Source: Rana temporaria
Taxonomy: Eukaryota; Chordata; Amphibia; Anura; Ranidae
Direction: 5' to 3'
DNA: 64,000 bases
NCBI RefSeq assembly: GCF_905171775.1
Contig: NC_053490.1
Coordinates: 518,967,316-519,031,315, forward strand
The translations under genes and the position numbers were made by a program. Below the pieces are notes generated by a model. It had not been told where the DNA came from. It saw nothing but the letters and a program-made list of their open reading frames with translations, and did no database searches. The first letter of the stretch is position 1. The number at the start of each line of letters is the position of its first letter. Shown here in pieces: positions 12,065 to 27,000 of this stretch.

Positions 12065-15000
12065 TATATATATATATATACACACATATTGGGGCAGATC
12101 CACGTACAACGGCGGATTTTACCGTCGGGCGTAGCGTATCTAAGATACACTACCGTAACTTACTTTTTTTTTTTGGAATCCTCAAAGCAAAGAAAGTTAC
12201 GGCGGCATAGTGTATCTCTGGCGGCGTAAGGGCGCGGAATTCAAATGGATGTAATGGGGGCGTGTTTTAATGCAAATAAGTTGTGACCCGATTTTTTAAC
12301 TGCGCATGCGCAGTCCGTGGGGGTATCCCAGTGCGCATGCTCAAAATTAAACCGGAACCGGCCAATGCTTACGACGGTGACGTCATTCTACGCAAATTCC
12401 TATTCGCGAACGACTTGCGCAAACGACGTAAAAAATTCTAAATTGCACGCGGGAACGACGCCCATACTTAACATTGAGTACGCCTCAGAATAGCAGCTTT
12501 AACTATACGCCTGAAAAAGCCGAACGCAAACGACGTAAAGAAATGCGCCGGCCGGACGTACGTTCGTGGATCGCCGTAACTAGCTAATTTGCATACTCGA
12601 CGCGGAATTTGACGGGAACGCCACCGCCAAAAAATTGCAGCTTAGATCCGACGGCGTACTAAGACGTACGCCTGTCGGATCTAGCCGAGATGCTGTTGTA
12701 TCTTGTTTTGTGGATACCAAAACAAAGATACGACGTGCAAAATTTGAAATTACGCGGCGTATCAAGAGATACGCCGGCGTAATTTCTTTGAGGATCTGCC
12801 CCAATATTTGTAGTAAACCTTTTAAACCTTTACAGTAACAATCAATCATTTCTACTTTCTTTCCCTTACTCCAGAGTCACTCTGTATTTACCTGCTTGAT
12901 ATACTGGCCGGGTACATCCTTAATCGCATTCAAGTTGAATCCAAATCCCTTGTCTCCTTTCTGCACACTGCAGAGCCTGGGCTTTTGTTTGGGGTCCGGG
13001 GTGGGGGTGGAGGCGGCAGGCTGTGGAGCAGGAGCTGGTTTGGTCAATGGAGTTTCCACTGGTTTTGGCTTTTCCACTGGTTTTGAAGTTTCTGTCTTTG
13101 CTGGTGAAGGGGTCTTTATTTCTTTTAGATACACAAATGGAGAGAGTCCAGCCTGAATAGAGAATTAAAAAGAAAAAATGTGAGCATCTTTATTCCATGA
13201 TCCCTGTTCATTCTGTGTTGACTACACTCACGGTTCAGATTACGAAATGTGGATTCTACAGGGTCAAGGCAAAGCGGTCTTCAGTTAGGGTTGCCTCTGT
13301 CTGGCTTTGGCCTTCCATCAGACTTTCAAGATCCTTTAAATGTCATGGACTCAGTAGATGTCAATATATGGGTTCCTTCCATAGGTGTGCCGGTTGTGCC
13401 CAGGCACACCTTAATCACCCCATGTGCATTAGTAATATCGCTCTGTGTAGCTGCAGGAACATATGAAAGATCTACCTGAGGTAGATCTTTCATATGTTCC
13501 TGCAGCTACACAGACTACCTCTTACCTGCTCTGCCATAAGAGAAGTGTCTATGCTCTTCTCTTTCACTGTGCCAGCCAGGTGTAATATTAATCTTGCACA
13601 GGTAATGGTCAGAGGAAATATAATGGCCCTCCTGCCAGGGCAGATCCAGGGGGGGGCAAAGTGGCAATTTCCCCCTCTCCAGAAATTTGTTGCGGGTGAG
13701 AGCAGCTCCGCGGGCGGGCGGCTGAGAGAGCAGACGGCTCCTTGGGAGGCTCTGCTGGTGCAGGTGAGAGAGCGGGCATCCCGGGCAGCTGGCTGGGTGA
13801 GCAGGCAGGCGACTCGGCGGGCGGATGAGAGAGTGGGAGGGGCAGCTGGGTGGCTCGGTAGGTGAGTGGGTGGCTGACCAATCGGCAAGCCGGAGGGCAG
13901 GGGAGCAGAGAGATGACATCATCTCTCACCGCCCAGCACCCGCCCTGCATCCCTGCAGTTCCGCCCTCACTGTGCAGTGTGCAGAGAGCCGCGGGCAGCA
14001 GAGAGATTACATCATCTCTCTGCTGCCTGACTCTGGGACACAGGAAGAGACAATCCCCACCTTAGCAGGAAAGTGACAATCTGCAACTTTTGGCAGGTTG
14101 ACGTGGTAAGTGTCAATGCAATGTGTGGCAAGTGACAATCCGCAACGTGTGGCAGGTGATGTGGCAAGTGACAATCTGTATCTGGTGACAGGTGCACTCC
14201 CGATCAACGGAGCCCCGTCGCGACCCCACCCCCTTCCCCTCCGTCTCCTGATTGGCTCACTGGCTGTAATCAGGGCCGTCTTAATAGCATCATGGGCCAC
14301 TGGGCAAAGTAATGCTCTGGGGCCCCTACAATGGAGACAGCGCAGGTAAACAGGCATCAAGTAGGTAGGAACGTGTGGACTCTGCGAAATGTATATTTCC
14401 AGAGTCGATCAGGATTGGTATAGACTGGAAACCACGGTGTGGAGTTGCTTCAGGAAGGGGTCAACGGATAATCTTAATACAATGACCTGGGGAGAACTGG
14501 AAGGTCTCTCGCTCAGAGAATGCAGGAGATGGTCATCCGTTAGTGAAGGTCACCTCAGAACACACGGGGAGAGGTGAACCTAGAAGAAATCCCCAATCAG
14601 CTTTTCCTAGAAGCCAGCTGATTGGGGATTTCTTCTAGGTTCACCTCTCCCCGTGTGTTCTGAGGTGACCTTCACTAACGGATGACCTTCTCCTGCATTC
14701 TCTGAGCGAGAGACCTTCCAGTTCTCCCCAGGTCATTGTATTAAGATTATCCGTTGACCCCTTCCTGAAGCAACTCCACACCGTGGTTTCCAGTCTATAC
14801 CAATCCTGATCGACTCTGGAAATATACATTTCGCAGAGTCCACACGTTCCGGTAAGCCTGCATCCACACTGGTGACGGGATATTTCTTCATTTGGAAATT
14901 CACTTACATTCACTTATTTTTTGAAGATTTCATCTCACTCTCCAATTTTGAACTTTGTATCCACTCATCACTTGGTTCATTTTGGACATTTACATATATG

Positions 15001-18000
15001 TTTATGACATTTTTATCTTCTTACACATGTGCATTTCACATTGTTGCATATTGACCACGCACGGTTTTGATTTTATTGTCATACCTTTTTTGTATCAGAG
15101 CGCTACACTTTTTTGTCCACATTCTGTTTTTTGCTTCGTGTTTTTCAGTAGCTGTGTTTAGCAGCTTGATACATGCATATTTAGCAGCGCAATAATTTAC
15201 ACCATATTATCAAGTAGGTAGGAGGCAGACAAGCGGAGCTTCCCCTTTTCCCCCTCTACACCCCAGATATCCCCTCAGCACTCCAGATATCCCCCCAGCA
15301 CTCTGACCCTTCTACACCCCAGATATCCCCCCAGCACTCTGACCCTTCTACACCCCAGATATCCCCCCAGCACTCTGACCCCTCTACACCCCAGATATCC
15401 CCCCAGCACTCTGACCCCTCTACACCCCAGATATCCCCCCAGCACTCTGACCCCCAGGGATGGACTGGCCATTGGGACTACAGGGAGTTTCCCGGTGGGC
15501 CGATGGCTCAGTGGGCCGGCTTCAGTAACAGTGGACCACCCCCCCTTCCGATCACCTCCTCTCTCTCCCTGCAGCGCTCACCTGGGGGGAACAGAGAAAC
15601 AGGGGGAGGACCAGAGGAGCATGGGCGAGGGAACAGACAGCTGACTCAACAGCTATGGCCTGGGAGTTTCTCACTTCTGCCTAATCTTGTCCCATAAGGG
15701 GGGGCACCGAACTGATACTTGCACCGGGTGAAATAATGTCTAGCTTCCCCACTGGTACTACCTATAAGAGTATCAGTACCAGCCGTTCTACTCTAATAAA
15801 GCAGAATGGCTAGTGGCTAGTGAAGGTGGAGAGGGGGCTTGGGTGGCGGGGGGGGGTGTGTGGGAGTTGTCAGAGAGACCTGTCAAAGTGGGCCAGTCTG
15901 GATGAAGTCCAGGGCCGGATTTTTGTCCCAGTCCAGCCCTGCTGACCCCTCTACACCCCAGATATCCCCCCAGAACTCTGACCCCTCTACACCCCAGATA
16001 TCCCCCCAGCACTCTGACCCCTCTACACCCCAGATATCCCCCCAGCACTCTGACCCCTCTACACCCCAGATATCCCCCCAGCACTCTGACCCATCTACAT
16101 GCCAGATATCCCCCCAGCACTCTGACCCCTCTACACCCCAGATATCCCCCCAGAACTCTGACCCCTCTACACCCCAGATATCCCCCCCAGCACTCTGACC
16201 CCTCTACACCCCAGATATCCCCCCAGCACTCTGACCCCTCTACATCCCAGATATCCCCCCAGCACTCTGACCCTTCTACACCCCAGATACCCCCCCCCCA
16301 GCACTCTGACCCCTCTACACCCCAGATACCCCCCCCCCAGCAGTCTGACCCCTCTACACCCCAGATATCCCCCCAGCACGCTGACCCCTCTACACCCCAG
16401 ATATCCCCCCAGCACTCTGACCCCTCTACACCATAGATATCTCCCCAGCACTCTGACCCCTCTACACCCTAGATATCTCCCCAGCACTCTGACCCTTCTA
16501 CACCCCAGATATCCCCCCAGCACTCTGACCCCTCTACACCCCAGATATCCCCCCCAGCACTCTGACCCCTCTACACCCCAGATATCCCCCCAGCACTCCG
16601 ACCCCTCTACACCCCAGATATCCCCCCAGCACTCTGACCCCTCTACACCCCAGATATCCCCCCAGCACTCTGACCCCTCTACACCCCAGATATCCCCCCA
16701 GCACTCTGACCCCTCTACACCCCAGATATCCCCCCAGCACTCTGACCCCTCTACACCCCAGATATCCCCCCAGCACTCTGACCCCTCTACACCATAGATA
16801 TCCCCCCAGCACTCTGACCCCTCTACACCCCAGATATCCCCCCCCAGCACTCTGACCCCTCTACACCACAGATATCCCCCCAGCACTCTGACCCCTCTAC
16901 ACCCCAGATATCCCCCCAGCACTCTGACACCTCTACATCCCAGATATCCCCCCAGAATATTGTATGAGTTTTGTTTTGTGATGATATTTCTAGTGGATAA
17001 ATTACACAAATGAAAACTGGTAATGAGATTTTGATGGCACTGGGCCTTCTTTCTGGGGAACTTATGAAGAATGGTTTGCATTGTCATGCTAATATCCCAA
17101 AAAGGGGAATGTCCTCCTGGGGGGTATAAAGTATGTGTCTGAGATTTAATAAAAAGTAATTCCATGTCTGTCTACAATGCTTGGGGTAAAAGGCTGGTAT
17201 TAGTTATGCATTGGCAGAAAGGGTTTTGAGGGCAGGAGGCACTGTTTGGGGAAGCCACCCAGGCAGGGTGCCAGGCGGTCTATCACAGAAACAAAGCTCA
17301 GAAAAAAAAACAAATACAGCCATCACATCTAGGGACTGTAAAGTTGCAAATTACATTTTTGGTTTTGAGTTTAGATACACAATGCAGTGCACTGAGGTGC
17401 CATGAATTTTAAATGGCAACCCAACACACTTAGGCAGTGCAGAACAATGTACTTGTAGAGCATTGCAATGCTCATATGTGTGTTGTGGAACATTGCGTAA
17501 AAAAACAAAACAAAAAAACTGTGTAGTTGTACCTTGTGGTGTTGCTAACCCTCACCTTAGCGTACAGATCATCGACCGTCTTGTCAGATATCAGCAACGT
17601 GGTCTTATCTCCTCCCTTCCGGATGGTCTCCACCACCTGCTCATGCTGCATCTGCTCCACGCTTTGTCCATTAACAGCCACAACGCGGTCAAACTCTTTC
17701 AGCTTGGCTTTATCAGCTGGACCTTGTGGGTCAATTTCCACAATGTAGTGACCTGTGGGCATCAGACAAAAATTATTATTTGATAAAAATGGCTCAGAAC
17801 CATCATACCATAACAAGTCTTGTTTAACCACTTCCTACCGGCCGTACGACTTTATACGGCCGCAGTGTGGATCTTAATTTCCGGGAGGCCGTCTATATAC
17901 GGCCTCCAGCCACTGGGGGGTACGCGAGCGCCGCCGACGGAGGCTCACGCGTGCCCGCCGCATCACTGAGATGCCAATGCGCGTGCCTGGCAGCCGCGAT

Positions 18001-21000
18001 GTCCGCCAGGCACCCGCGATCGCCGGTTACACAGACAAGGACGTGGATCTGTGTGTGTAAACACACAGATCCACGTCCTGTCTGGGAGAGAGGAGACCGA
18101 TCTGTGTCCCTTGTACATAGGAACACAGATCGGTCACCTCCCCCAGTCAGTTCCCTTCCCCCACAGTTAGAAACACTATGCAGGGCACACATTTAAGCCC
18201 TTCCTCACCCCCTAGTGTTAACCCCTTCAATGCCAGTCACATTTATACAGTAATCAGTGCATTCTTAATATCGCAGTATAAATATGAATGGTGCCAAAAA
18301 TTTGTCAAAATCGCAGATCGCCACCATTACTAGTAAAAAAAATAATAAAAAATAATAATTCTGTCCCCTATTTTGTAGGCGCTATAACTTTTGAGCAAAC
18401 CATTCGCTTTTTTTACAAAAAATATGTAGAAGAATATGTATCGGCCTAGACTGAGAAAAAAAAAATTGGGCTATTTATTATAGCAACAAGTAAAAAATAT
18501 TGATTATTTTTTTTTAAATTTATGTTTTTTTGGGTTAATAGCGCAAGCTGAAATTTCAGGAGGGGGGTATATATGCCCAGTAAGCGAGTGGTTAATAAAA
18601 TATGCAGGACATCACCCAAACTAGAGCTGCACGATTATGGATCAAACGTTAGGTTGTCAAACAAGATGGCAATGAAATAAGACATGTTACTCTTTTCTTC
18701 AATTAACCCCCCTGTCGGTATTCCCGAGTCTGACTGGGGGTTACATTTTTCTGCTGCGATCGGTAACCCCGAGTCAGACTCGGGCTCGCCTCGCAGAATC
18801 CACAGGCTTGGTTTACTTACCTTGTCCCTGGATCCAGCGATGCCACCGCGCTGTGTGAGCGAGCGGGTCCTCGCTCGATTCACACAGTACCTCTGTGTGC
18901 CGCCGATCTCCGTTCCCTGCGACGTTACAACGCACGGGGGTGGAGAACAGCGCCAAATTCAAAAAAGTAAACAAACACCTTACATACAGTATACTGTAAT
19001 CTTATAGATTACAGTACTGTATGTAAAAAATACACACCCCCCCCTTGTCCCTAGTGGTCTGCCCAGTGCTCTACATGTTCTTTTATATAATAAAAACTGT
19101 TCTTTCTGCCTGCAAACTGTAGATTGTCCATAGCAACCAAAAGTGTCCCTTTATGTCAAAAGTGGTTTTAGATCAGCTAGAAAACAGCGATAATAAATCA
19201 TAATCACTTGCAGAATTGTGCGATAGCGATTTGTGGGGAAATTCGTCATAAAAAAATAAAAGTAATGACAGCGACAATTCTGCAACTCAGCAAATTTCAG
19301 TGATTTTGAGTTGATTACATTATTGATTAATTTTTATTATAATTATATTATTATTTGTTATAATTGTTTATAGTTATTTATTATATTATAATTTATAATT
19401 TTGTTTTTAAAAAAAAATCATACCCGGGATGCCTACTAGACTCTTGTTTGGTCAGATTTAAGTGAGTTATTCCTCAGGCCTCGTACACACGACAGAGTTT
19501 CTCGGCAGAATTCACCGAGAAACTCGGTCAAAACCCGGATTCTGCCGAGAAACTCTGTCGTCTGTACAGTTTTGGCTCGATGGAGCCGCCGAGGAGCTCG
19601 ACGAGAAAATAGAGAACATGTTCTCTATTTTCTCGTTGTCCGCGTTGTTCAATGGGAGAAGGCGGCCCGCCGAGCTCCTCGGCGGCTTCATCCCAAAACT
19701 CGACGAGGAACTCGACGTGCCAAGCACGTCGAGTTCCTCTGTCGTGTGTACGGGGCCTAAGAATTACAGGCCTACAGTATAAAACGCCAAATTTCCTTGC
19801 AAATAATGGTACCGCTTTCAGCACCTAAAATCTGAAATTATCATACCGCCAGGGAGGTTAAACTCGATGGCAATTAAATAAGACATAATACTCTTTGCTT
19901 CAATCAAATTTAAAGAAATATAATGAAAAATAATGTAACGTGTAAAGAAATAAAAAAAAATTACCATTAAAGGGTCACTAAAGGAAAATTTTTTTTTTGC
20001 TGAAATGACTGTTTACAGGGCATAGAGACATAATAGTTAACTGATTCCTTTTAAAAATTATTAAAAATTGATAAAAAAACAATCATATAATGTGCCTGCA
20101 GTGTAGTTTCGTTTTTGCTGTTGTTTGCTGGTTCTCTGATGTACAGAGAGCCACTAGAGGGCAGTCAGCCAATAGAGAGCAGTGATACTTTGTCTAAAAC
20201 TCCTCAGCACCAATCCAGTTTCGTTTTACTCACACCTCCTTGATTAGTGACCACCGTGAGAAATCTCCCAGTACTGTGGTCATCAGGAAACAGGCAACCA
20301 GGAAGTGTCCAAAACAGAGAGGATTTACAGCAACATGAAAGCAAAAACGAACAATGAGGACATGAAACCAGGACTGCAGCAAGGTAAAGGAAGCTATTTA
20401 GCTAAAAAAAAAAATTCCTTTAGTGACCCTTTAAGTTATATAAGGGTCTTTTTTTTTTGTACTTGCTGATACCAATTACCGATACCTACTGCAATTTTTT
20501 TGTTTACACTTCAGCTGTCAGCAATGGTACAAAGCATTGAAAAGTTATTTTACAAATTAAATCATTTATTTTTAAAATGTTGCACTTTTTTCAATGGGAG
20601 ACGTGTAAATATATGTAAACATATGAATGTTTTATCCTGTATGCATAGACCCTCCCCCTCCTGCACCGTCTACCTGGGGAAGGCGAGCTAACACACAGGC
20701 TGGTAGCCAACCTTCACATGCTCAGTTGTGTCTTTTTTGCTGGAGAGAACATTTACTTGTTCTCAGAGATAGGCAGGTCACATGATATTGACATCACACA
20801 TGTGGGCGTGTATACAGGCTGCAGGGAAAATCTCCTCCTTTCTGAACTCTCAGCACTGGAGAAACTCTGCTGTTTATTATGTAATCAGTAGTATTTTAAT
20901 GTAAAAAGAAGATTTATAAGCTGTGGGCACCGTGTGGGGGGGATGCAGATTAACTATTTTCATATTACTGGGTTTAGTAACACTTTAGTAAGACTGAGTA

Positions 21001-24000
21001 ACTTAGGGGTTAATAAGGGCTTAAACTGAGAAACACTTTAATAAAAAACAAAATAATAAATAAACTTTTTTTTTTTTTTCACTTGACAAGGTTGCTTTAA
21101 ACTGACTTAAAGCGGAGTTTCACCCACAATTTCACTTTTTAAATATAAATATCCCTGTAATACACAAGCTTAATGTAGTCTAGTAAAGTTAGTCTGTAAA
21201 CTAAGGTCTGTTTTGTTAGGTTGTTAGAGCATTTAGTTAGTTTATAATCTAGAAATAGACCGTGGCCATCTTAAGTGTGGGCATCAAGAAGCCAGACTGT
21301 ATGACTTCCTGGATTTCAGCCTTGCAGATCTCGCACATGCGCAGTGCTGCACAAGCAATGTAATAGGTTTCAGTCAGGTTTCCATAGTAACGGGAGTGTC
21401 AGAGGAAGTTGCCGCCCCTTCTCTATGCAAATAGGCTATTTGCAAGGACTACTGGGATACATGATGCCTATCCCAGAAACCCTTGCGAATAGCCTTGTGA
21501 CTTAATAGCCTAGGCTAATAAGGAGGAGGAAGTAATGAAGGACTACAAAATAAAGGTATTTACAAGCAACAAAATAAATAAAAATTGTCCATTCTGAACA
21601 CTATGAGATTAGGGCATGCAGCACAGACAAACATAAAAAATTGGGTGGAACTCCACTTTAATTTGCAGAGCAAAGTTCATCCTTTTGATCTGTAAATGAA
21701 TGAAAAAATAGAAGGACAGATAAGAAGATACAATGTTTTTTTTATCTGTCTCTTTCAGCAGCTGAGCAATGTTGTTGATAAACATTGGGCATGGGAAGTA
21801 CTCTGACAGGTGAATGAGTCATTGGTTGTTAAAAAAGTGGTTGCCCTGCTCCTTAAAGTGGAGATACACCCTAAAAACAATTTTCTAACATTACATTGTA
21901 CTTACTCTCGACATTGGCAGTACGCTGATGTTTTTTTTTCCCCGTACATACCGTTATATCGCTATTTTCCCCGCCGGATTCCGGGTAGTGGCTTCCTCGG
22001 GAGTGGGCATTCCTATGCACAGGCTAAGTGATTGACGTGACGACAAAAGCTTCCCCCTGGGCGCATAAGGCACGTCACGAGTTACCGAAAGAAGCCGAAC
22101 TGCGAGTCGGCGCTATACGGCGCCTGTGCACCGACGTTCGGCTTCTTTCGGCATCTCGTGACGCGCCTTATGCGCCGTGGGGAAGCTTTTGTCATCACGT
22201 CAATCACTTAGCCTGCGCATAGGAACGCCCACTCCCGCGGGAGCCACTACCCGGAAGCCGGCGGGGAAAATAGCGATATAACGGTATGTACGGCAAAAAA
22301 AAAAACATCAGCGTACTGTCAATGTCGAGAGTAAGCACAATGTAATGTTAGAAAATTGTTTTTAGGGTGTACCTCCGCTTTAAGACCCCTTTCACACTGG
22401 GGCGGTTTGCAGGCGCTAATGCGCTAAAAATAGTACCTGAAAACCGACCCTAAACATCGGATGCTGTTTCTCCAGTGTGAAAGCCCCGAGGGCTGACGCC
22501 GACCACTGACGCCGACCACTGACGCCGACCACTGACGCCGACCACTGACGCCGACCACTGACGCCGACCACTGACGCCGACCACTGACACCGACCACTGA
22601 CGCCGACCACTGACGCCGAGCACCGACGCCGACCACTGACACCGACCATTGCCCCATCCCCCCACCCCCTTTCCCAAAAGCACTGTGAAAAAATATATTT
22701 AAAAAATAAAACCCCACCCTCCCTTCAATAGTACAAAAATAAATTGTAAAAAAATAAAATTGTAAAAATTTATAAAAATAAAAAAACATCCACTGGTCTC
22801 AAAAAAAACTTTTGAAAAAAAAAAAAATTAAATTGTAAAATAAAAAAATTATCTGACACTAGCCACAATCCTGACACCATCCTGCACCTACTACCCACCA
22901 CTGTACACTCTGCATTCCTGTGATTCGCACCGCATTGCTGTTCAGATCACATGCGATGTCTGTGCGATGCGATTTCAGCCATACAAACTGTATGGCTGAA
23001 ATCGCATCACATTCGGACCAAACGCGCACAGGACCCTTTTTTTGGTCCACACCAGAATCGCATGGGTGTTCACACCCATGCGATCCGATTCATGTCCTAA
23101 CTGTCAGTTCGCAGTGCGATATGCGAGCTGAAATGGGGGTGTCATTACCATTGTATGACACTCCCCAGCAGTTCGCATATGGCAGTGTGAACTGCCGTGC
23201 GAGTCGGGTGCGATGTGGGAACCCGCAGTGGATTCGCAGGGTTCCCGAATCGCACCAGTATGAACCAAGCCTCAAAGCAAACAGCCTACAAATGTCACCT
23301 GACTGCTCCCACCAAGGCTCGGTTCACACTGGTGCGATTCGGGAACCCTGCGAATCCACTGCGGGTTCCCACATCGCACCCGACTCGCACGGCCTGTGTT
23401 ATACATTTATATGATCATTGAACTTTTCTAGGAATCTTATCATATTATTATTATTACCTTTGCGATGTTTCTCTTGCCTGAGATAGAACCCATATCCATC
23501 TGTTGCCTTAGTCAGCTCCACGATCCGGGGGAGATGGGGCAATAGGCTCGTCGTGGCCTGATCTGCTGTAACACGGTTTTTGTTCTGCTGAAAGTGATTG
23601 TACGTAGCTTCATCTACTACCAGGTACATTACCGAATCTCCCGATTCCTTCACCTAGAGGCCATGGAGAACAAAACATACAAGTGTGTGTTACGCTGGGC
23701 CTGTGCGGTCACCATTGGCATGAAGTGCGTTGAAGTACAGAAGAGGCCAAACATGGCTGCCGGTGACTTGTCGGTATGGTTCCTCTATCGAGATGGTTCC
23801 TGTAGGCGCAATCCTTGCCGACGGAAATCTCTGAACCTCGGCCGGCTTCCAGGCTCATTTCTTAACATCCCCGTGGATTGGAGGATGTTAAAAAAAAGAG
23901 CCAGGAGGCCGAGCGAGCGAAGCGAGGACGTGAGGCCGACTGGCCACTTACCTCAAATTCCACGTTGCCCTGGAGGTTCGGTGATTTCCGTCGGCAAGGA

Positions 24001-27000
24001 TTGCGCCTGCGCAGCCCTTACAGGAACCATCTCGATAGCCGGAACCATATCGTCAGATCGCCGGTTTTAAAAAACTTTTCTGCATGTCTATTTTGGATCT
24101 GTGGGGACCCCACAAAGGCAAATTAATTGTCTTCTTTTATTTTTTTGGAATCTGGCCGAGCAAAATTTCCAGCAGAATTTTCCCCAGGTGCGAACTTTTG
24201 GGTAGATTCACGTAGGGGCGCCTAAAATTAGGACGGCCTAGCCTACTCTTTTTAGGCTACACCGCCATAAATTATTTAGGTTAGAAGTGATTCTCAAACC
24301 ACTTACCTTCAAATTTTCGGCGGCGTAGTCTAAAACGAGCGGGCGTAAGCTCGCCTAATTCAAATGACTGGGAGGGGGGCGTGTAGTATTAAAATGAGGC
24401 TTGACCTCACGTTTTTGGAAGTTTTTTACACTGCGCATGCGCCGGGCGACTACATTTCCCAGTGCGCATTGCGGCTAAGTAGGCCGTACGGGCCTATTGA
24501 TTTCGACGCGTACGTAAACGACGTAAATCCCGATTCGCGGACGACTTGGCAAACGACGTAAAAAATTCGAACCTCGCGGCGGGAACGGCGGCCATACTTA
24601 ACATTGTTATTCCACCTCATAGGTGGAATAACTTTTGCCGGCCTATCGCGTATGGAAACGACGTAACTCGACGGTGTAGGCCCGGCGTACGCTCGTAAAT
24701 CGGCGTATCCCCTCATTTACATAATCTAGGCCGGCCGTAATGTAAGCGCCATCTAGCGGCCAAAAGAAACATTGCAACCTAAGATAGAATGGCGCAAGCC
24801 AGCCTATCTTAGGTATGTTTAAGTGTATCTCTGTTTGAGAATACACTTAAACATAGGCCGGCTTAGATTCAGAGTTAGGTCGGCTTATCTGTAGATGAGC
24901 CGGCCTAACTCTTTGTGAATCTACCTATTTGATTCTATGCAGGCCCTACATTACTAGGCAGGCAACTGGGTGTGTGGCACATTTAAAATTCTGCTGGTGG
25001 CTTTGCTCTGCAATTTTATGAAGATACTTTTATTTTTATTGATACTTTTTAAAAATGCAGCAAAATTGCATTAAAGCTGAACCCAAGTATAGTAAAATTT
25101 CACGGGGTCGGATGCCGCCGGCTGTGTAATCTACTGCCCCTGCACGCTTCCCCTTCCCCGTCGGGCTGTTGCGTAAACAGGAATGCAGCCGTTTTTCTTC
25201 TTCTCACTGCTGGCGGAATTGCTTCTATGTGGACTCCCCTTCTTGGTTGTGTGAACCAGAGCCGAGAGACCGAGCGGCGGGGATTTGACATCTGAAACTG
25301 CTGACCGCCAAGTGTATGCAACCGGACCTGTTGCCTGTCAGGAGTGATGAGTGAAGATACAACACCCTCCCTCTTTCTCCCTCACTACACAGAGTGCAAC
25401 AGAGATTACTCTTTACTTAGCAGCCCTTCAGCTATCCACTACATACTCTTAAAGGGACCGCTTCATGTGCACCACTTATAGAAGGGCCCCACCACAAGCC
25501 TGCCAGCACTTACATCAAGGTGCCAGATACTTTGCAAACACGTTCTAGGGGTACCCTGTTTAGGAACATTCACGCACTCATGCATACGTATAGTACAGAA
25601 TGCACACAAAAACATTAACATTGTGTTGACTGATTCTGATTCCGCTCATTACTAGTAACCTCAGGTAAAACTTGATTTAACATTTCCACCATTCAATTAA
25701 ATCATCCTGTTGTAGGCCACTGTTCGCGTTACCAACGTTTTCTGGTGGTTGTTTGCTAATTCATGCACTGTTTACCTGCCTTGATATAATACATTTACTT
25801 GACCTACCATTCGGTAGTCTGTGGCCTAATTTCTGTGCATTATTCTAGCGTGGTAGTCCTTTTTTCCCCACAAATAGAGCTTTCTTTTGGTGGTATTTGA
25901 TCACCTCTGCGGTTTTTAGTTTTTGCGCTATAAACAAAAATAGGGCGACGATTTTGCAAAAAATTCAATATTTTTTTACTTTTTGCTATAATAAATATCC
26001 CCCAAAAACATATAAAAACATTTTGTTTCCTCAGTTTAGGCCGATGCGTATTCTTCTACCTATTTTTGGTAAAAAAAATCGCAATAAGTGTTTATCGATT
26101 TGTTTGCGCAAAATTTATAGCGTTTACAAAATAGGGGATAGTTTTATTGCATTTTTATAAAAAAATTTTTTTACTACTAATGGCGGCGATCAGCGATTTT
26201 TTTTCGTGACTGCGACATAATGGCGGACACTTCGGACAATTTTAACACATTTTTGGGACCATTGTCATTTTCACAGCAAAAAACGCATTTAAATTGCATT
26301 GTTTATTGTGAAAATTACAGTTGCAGTTTGGGAGTTAACCACAGGGGGCGCTGAAGGAGTTTCGTTTCACCTAGTGTGTGTTTACAACTGTAGGGGGGTG
26401 TGGCTGTAGGTGTGACGTCATCGATCGTGTCTCCCTATAAAAGGGATGACTCGATCAATGCAGCCGCCACAGTGAAGAACGGGGAAGCCGTGTTTACATA
26501 CGGCTCTCCCCGTTCTTCAGCTCCGGGGACCGATCGCCGCACTCCAGCGGTGATCAGGGCCGCGGGACCCGCGGTCCCGGTCCCAGATGCATGCAAACTG
26601 GATCTATATCCTTTAAGGCTATTGAAGAATGTGCTGAGATAAAACAATTTGTGTCAGAGTTAAAGTGTTACTAAACTCAGGAGCCTGCAGTCACTATATC
26701 TGGTCTCCCACAGTACACAGAACATGGAAATGCAATTGTTTTAGTAAATATAAACCAGCTAAATACCTTTTCTCATCAGCAGTATATAGCAGTCTTGTGA
26801 CTTCTATCAGTGTCTGGGTAAAGCTTGTAGGAGTAAAAAAAAAAAACAGCTTGTGGGAGGGGTTTTAATTCTACTCTCACTGTCCTTTAAGACTGCAGGA
26901 CCCCTGACCCTCTGCTGGACAGTGCTGATTGGCCCTGTGCTCTCTTGCAAAAATAAAAACTCTCTACTAACTACAAACACCAAACTGAGCATGTGCAGAG

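Noticed and set aside
16167..17165. 332-codon frame on the minus strand
   Set aside because: Period-12 peptide from the 36-bp minisatellite in pdzk1 intron 5.
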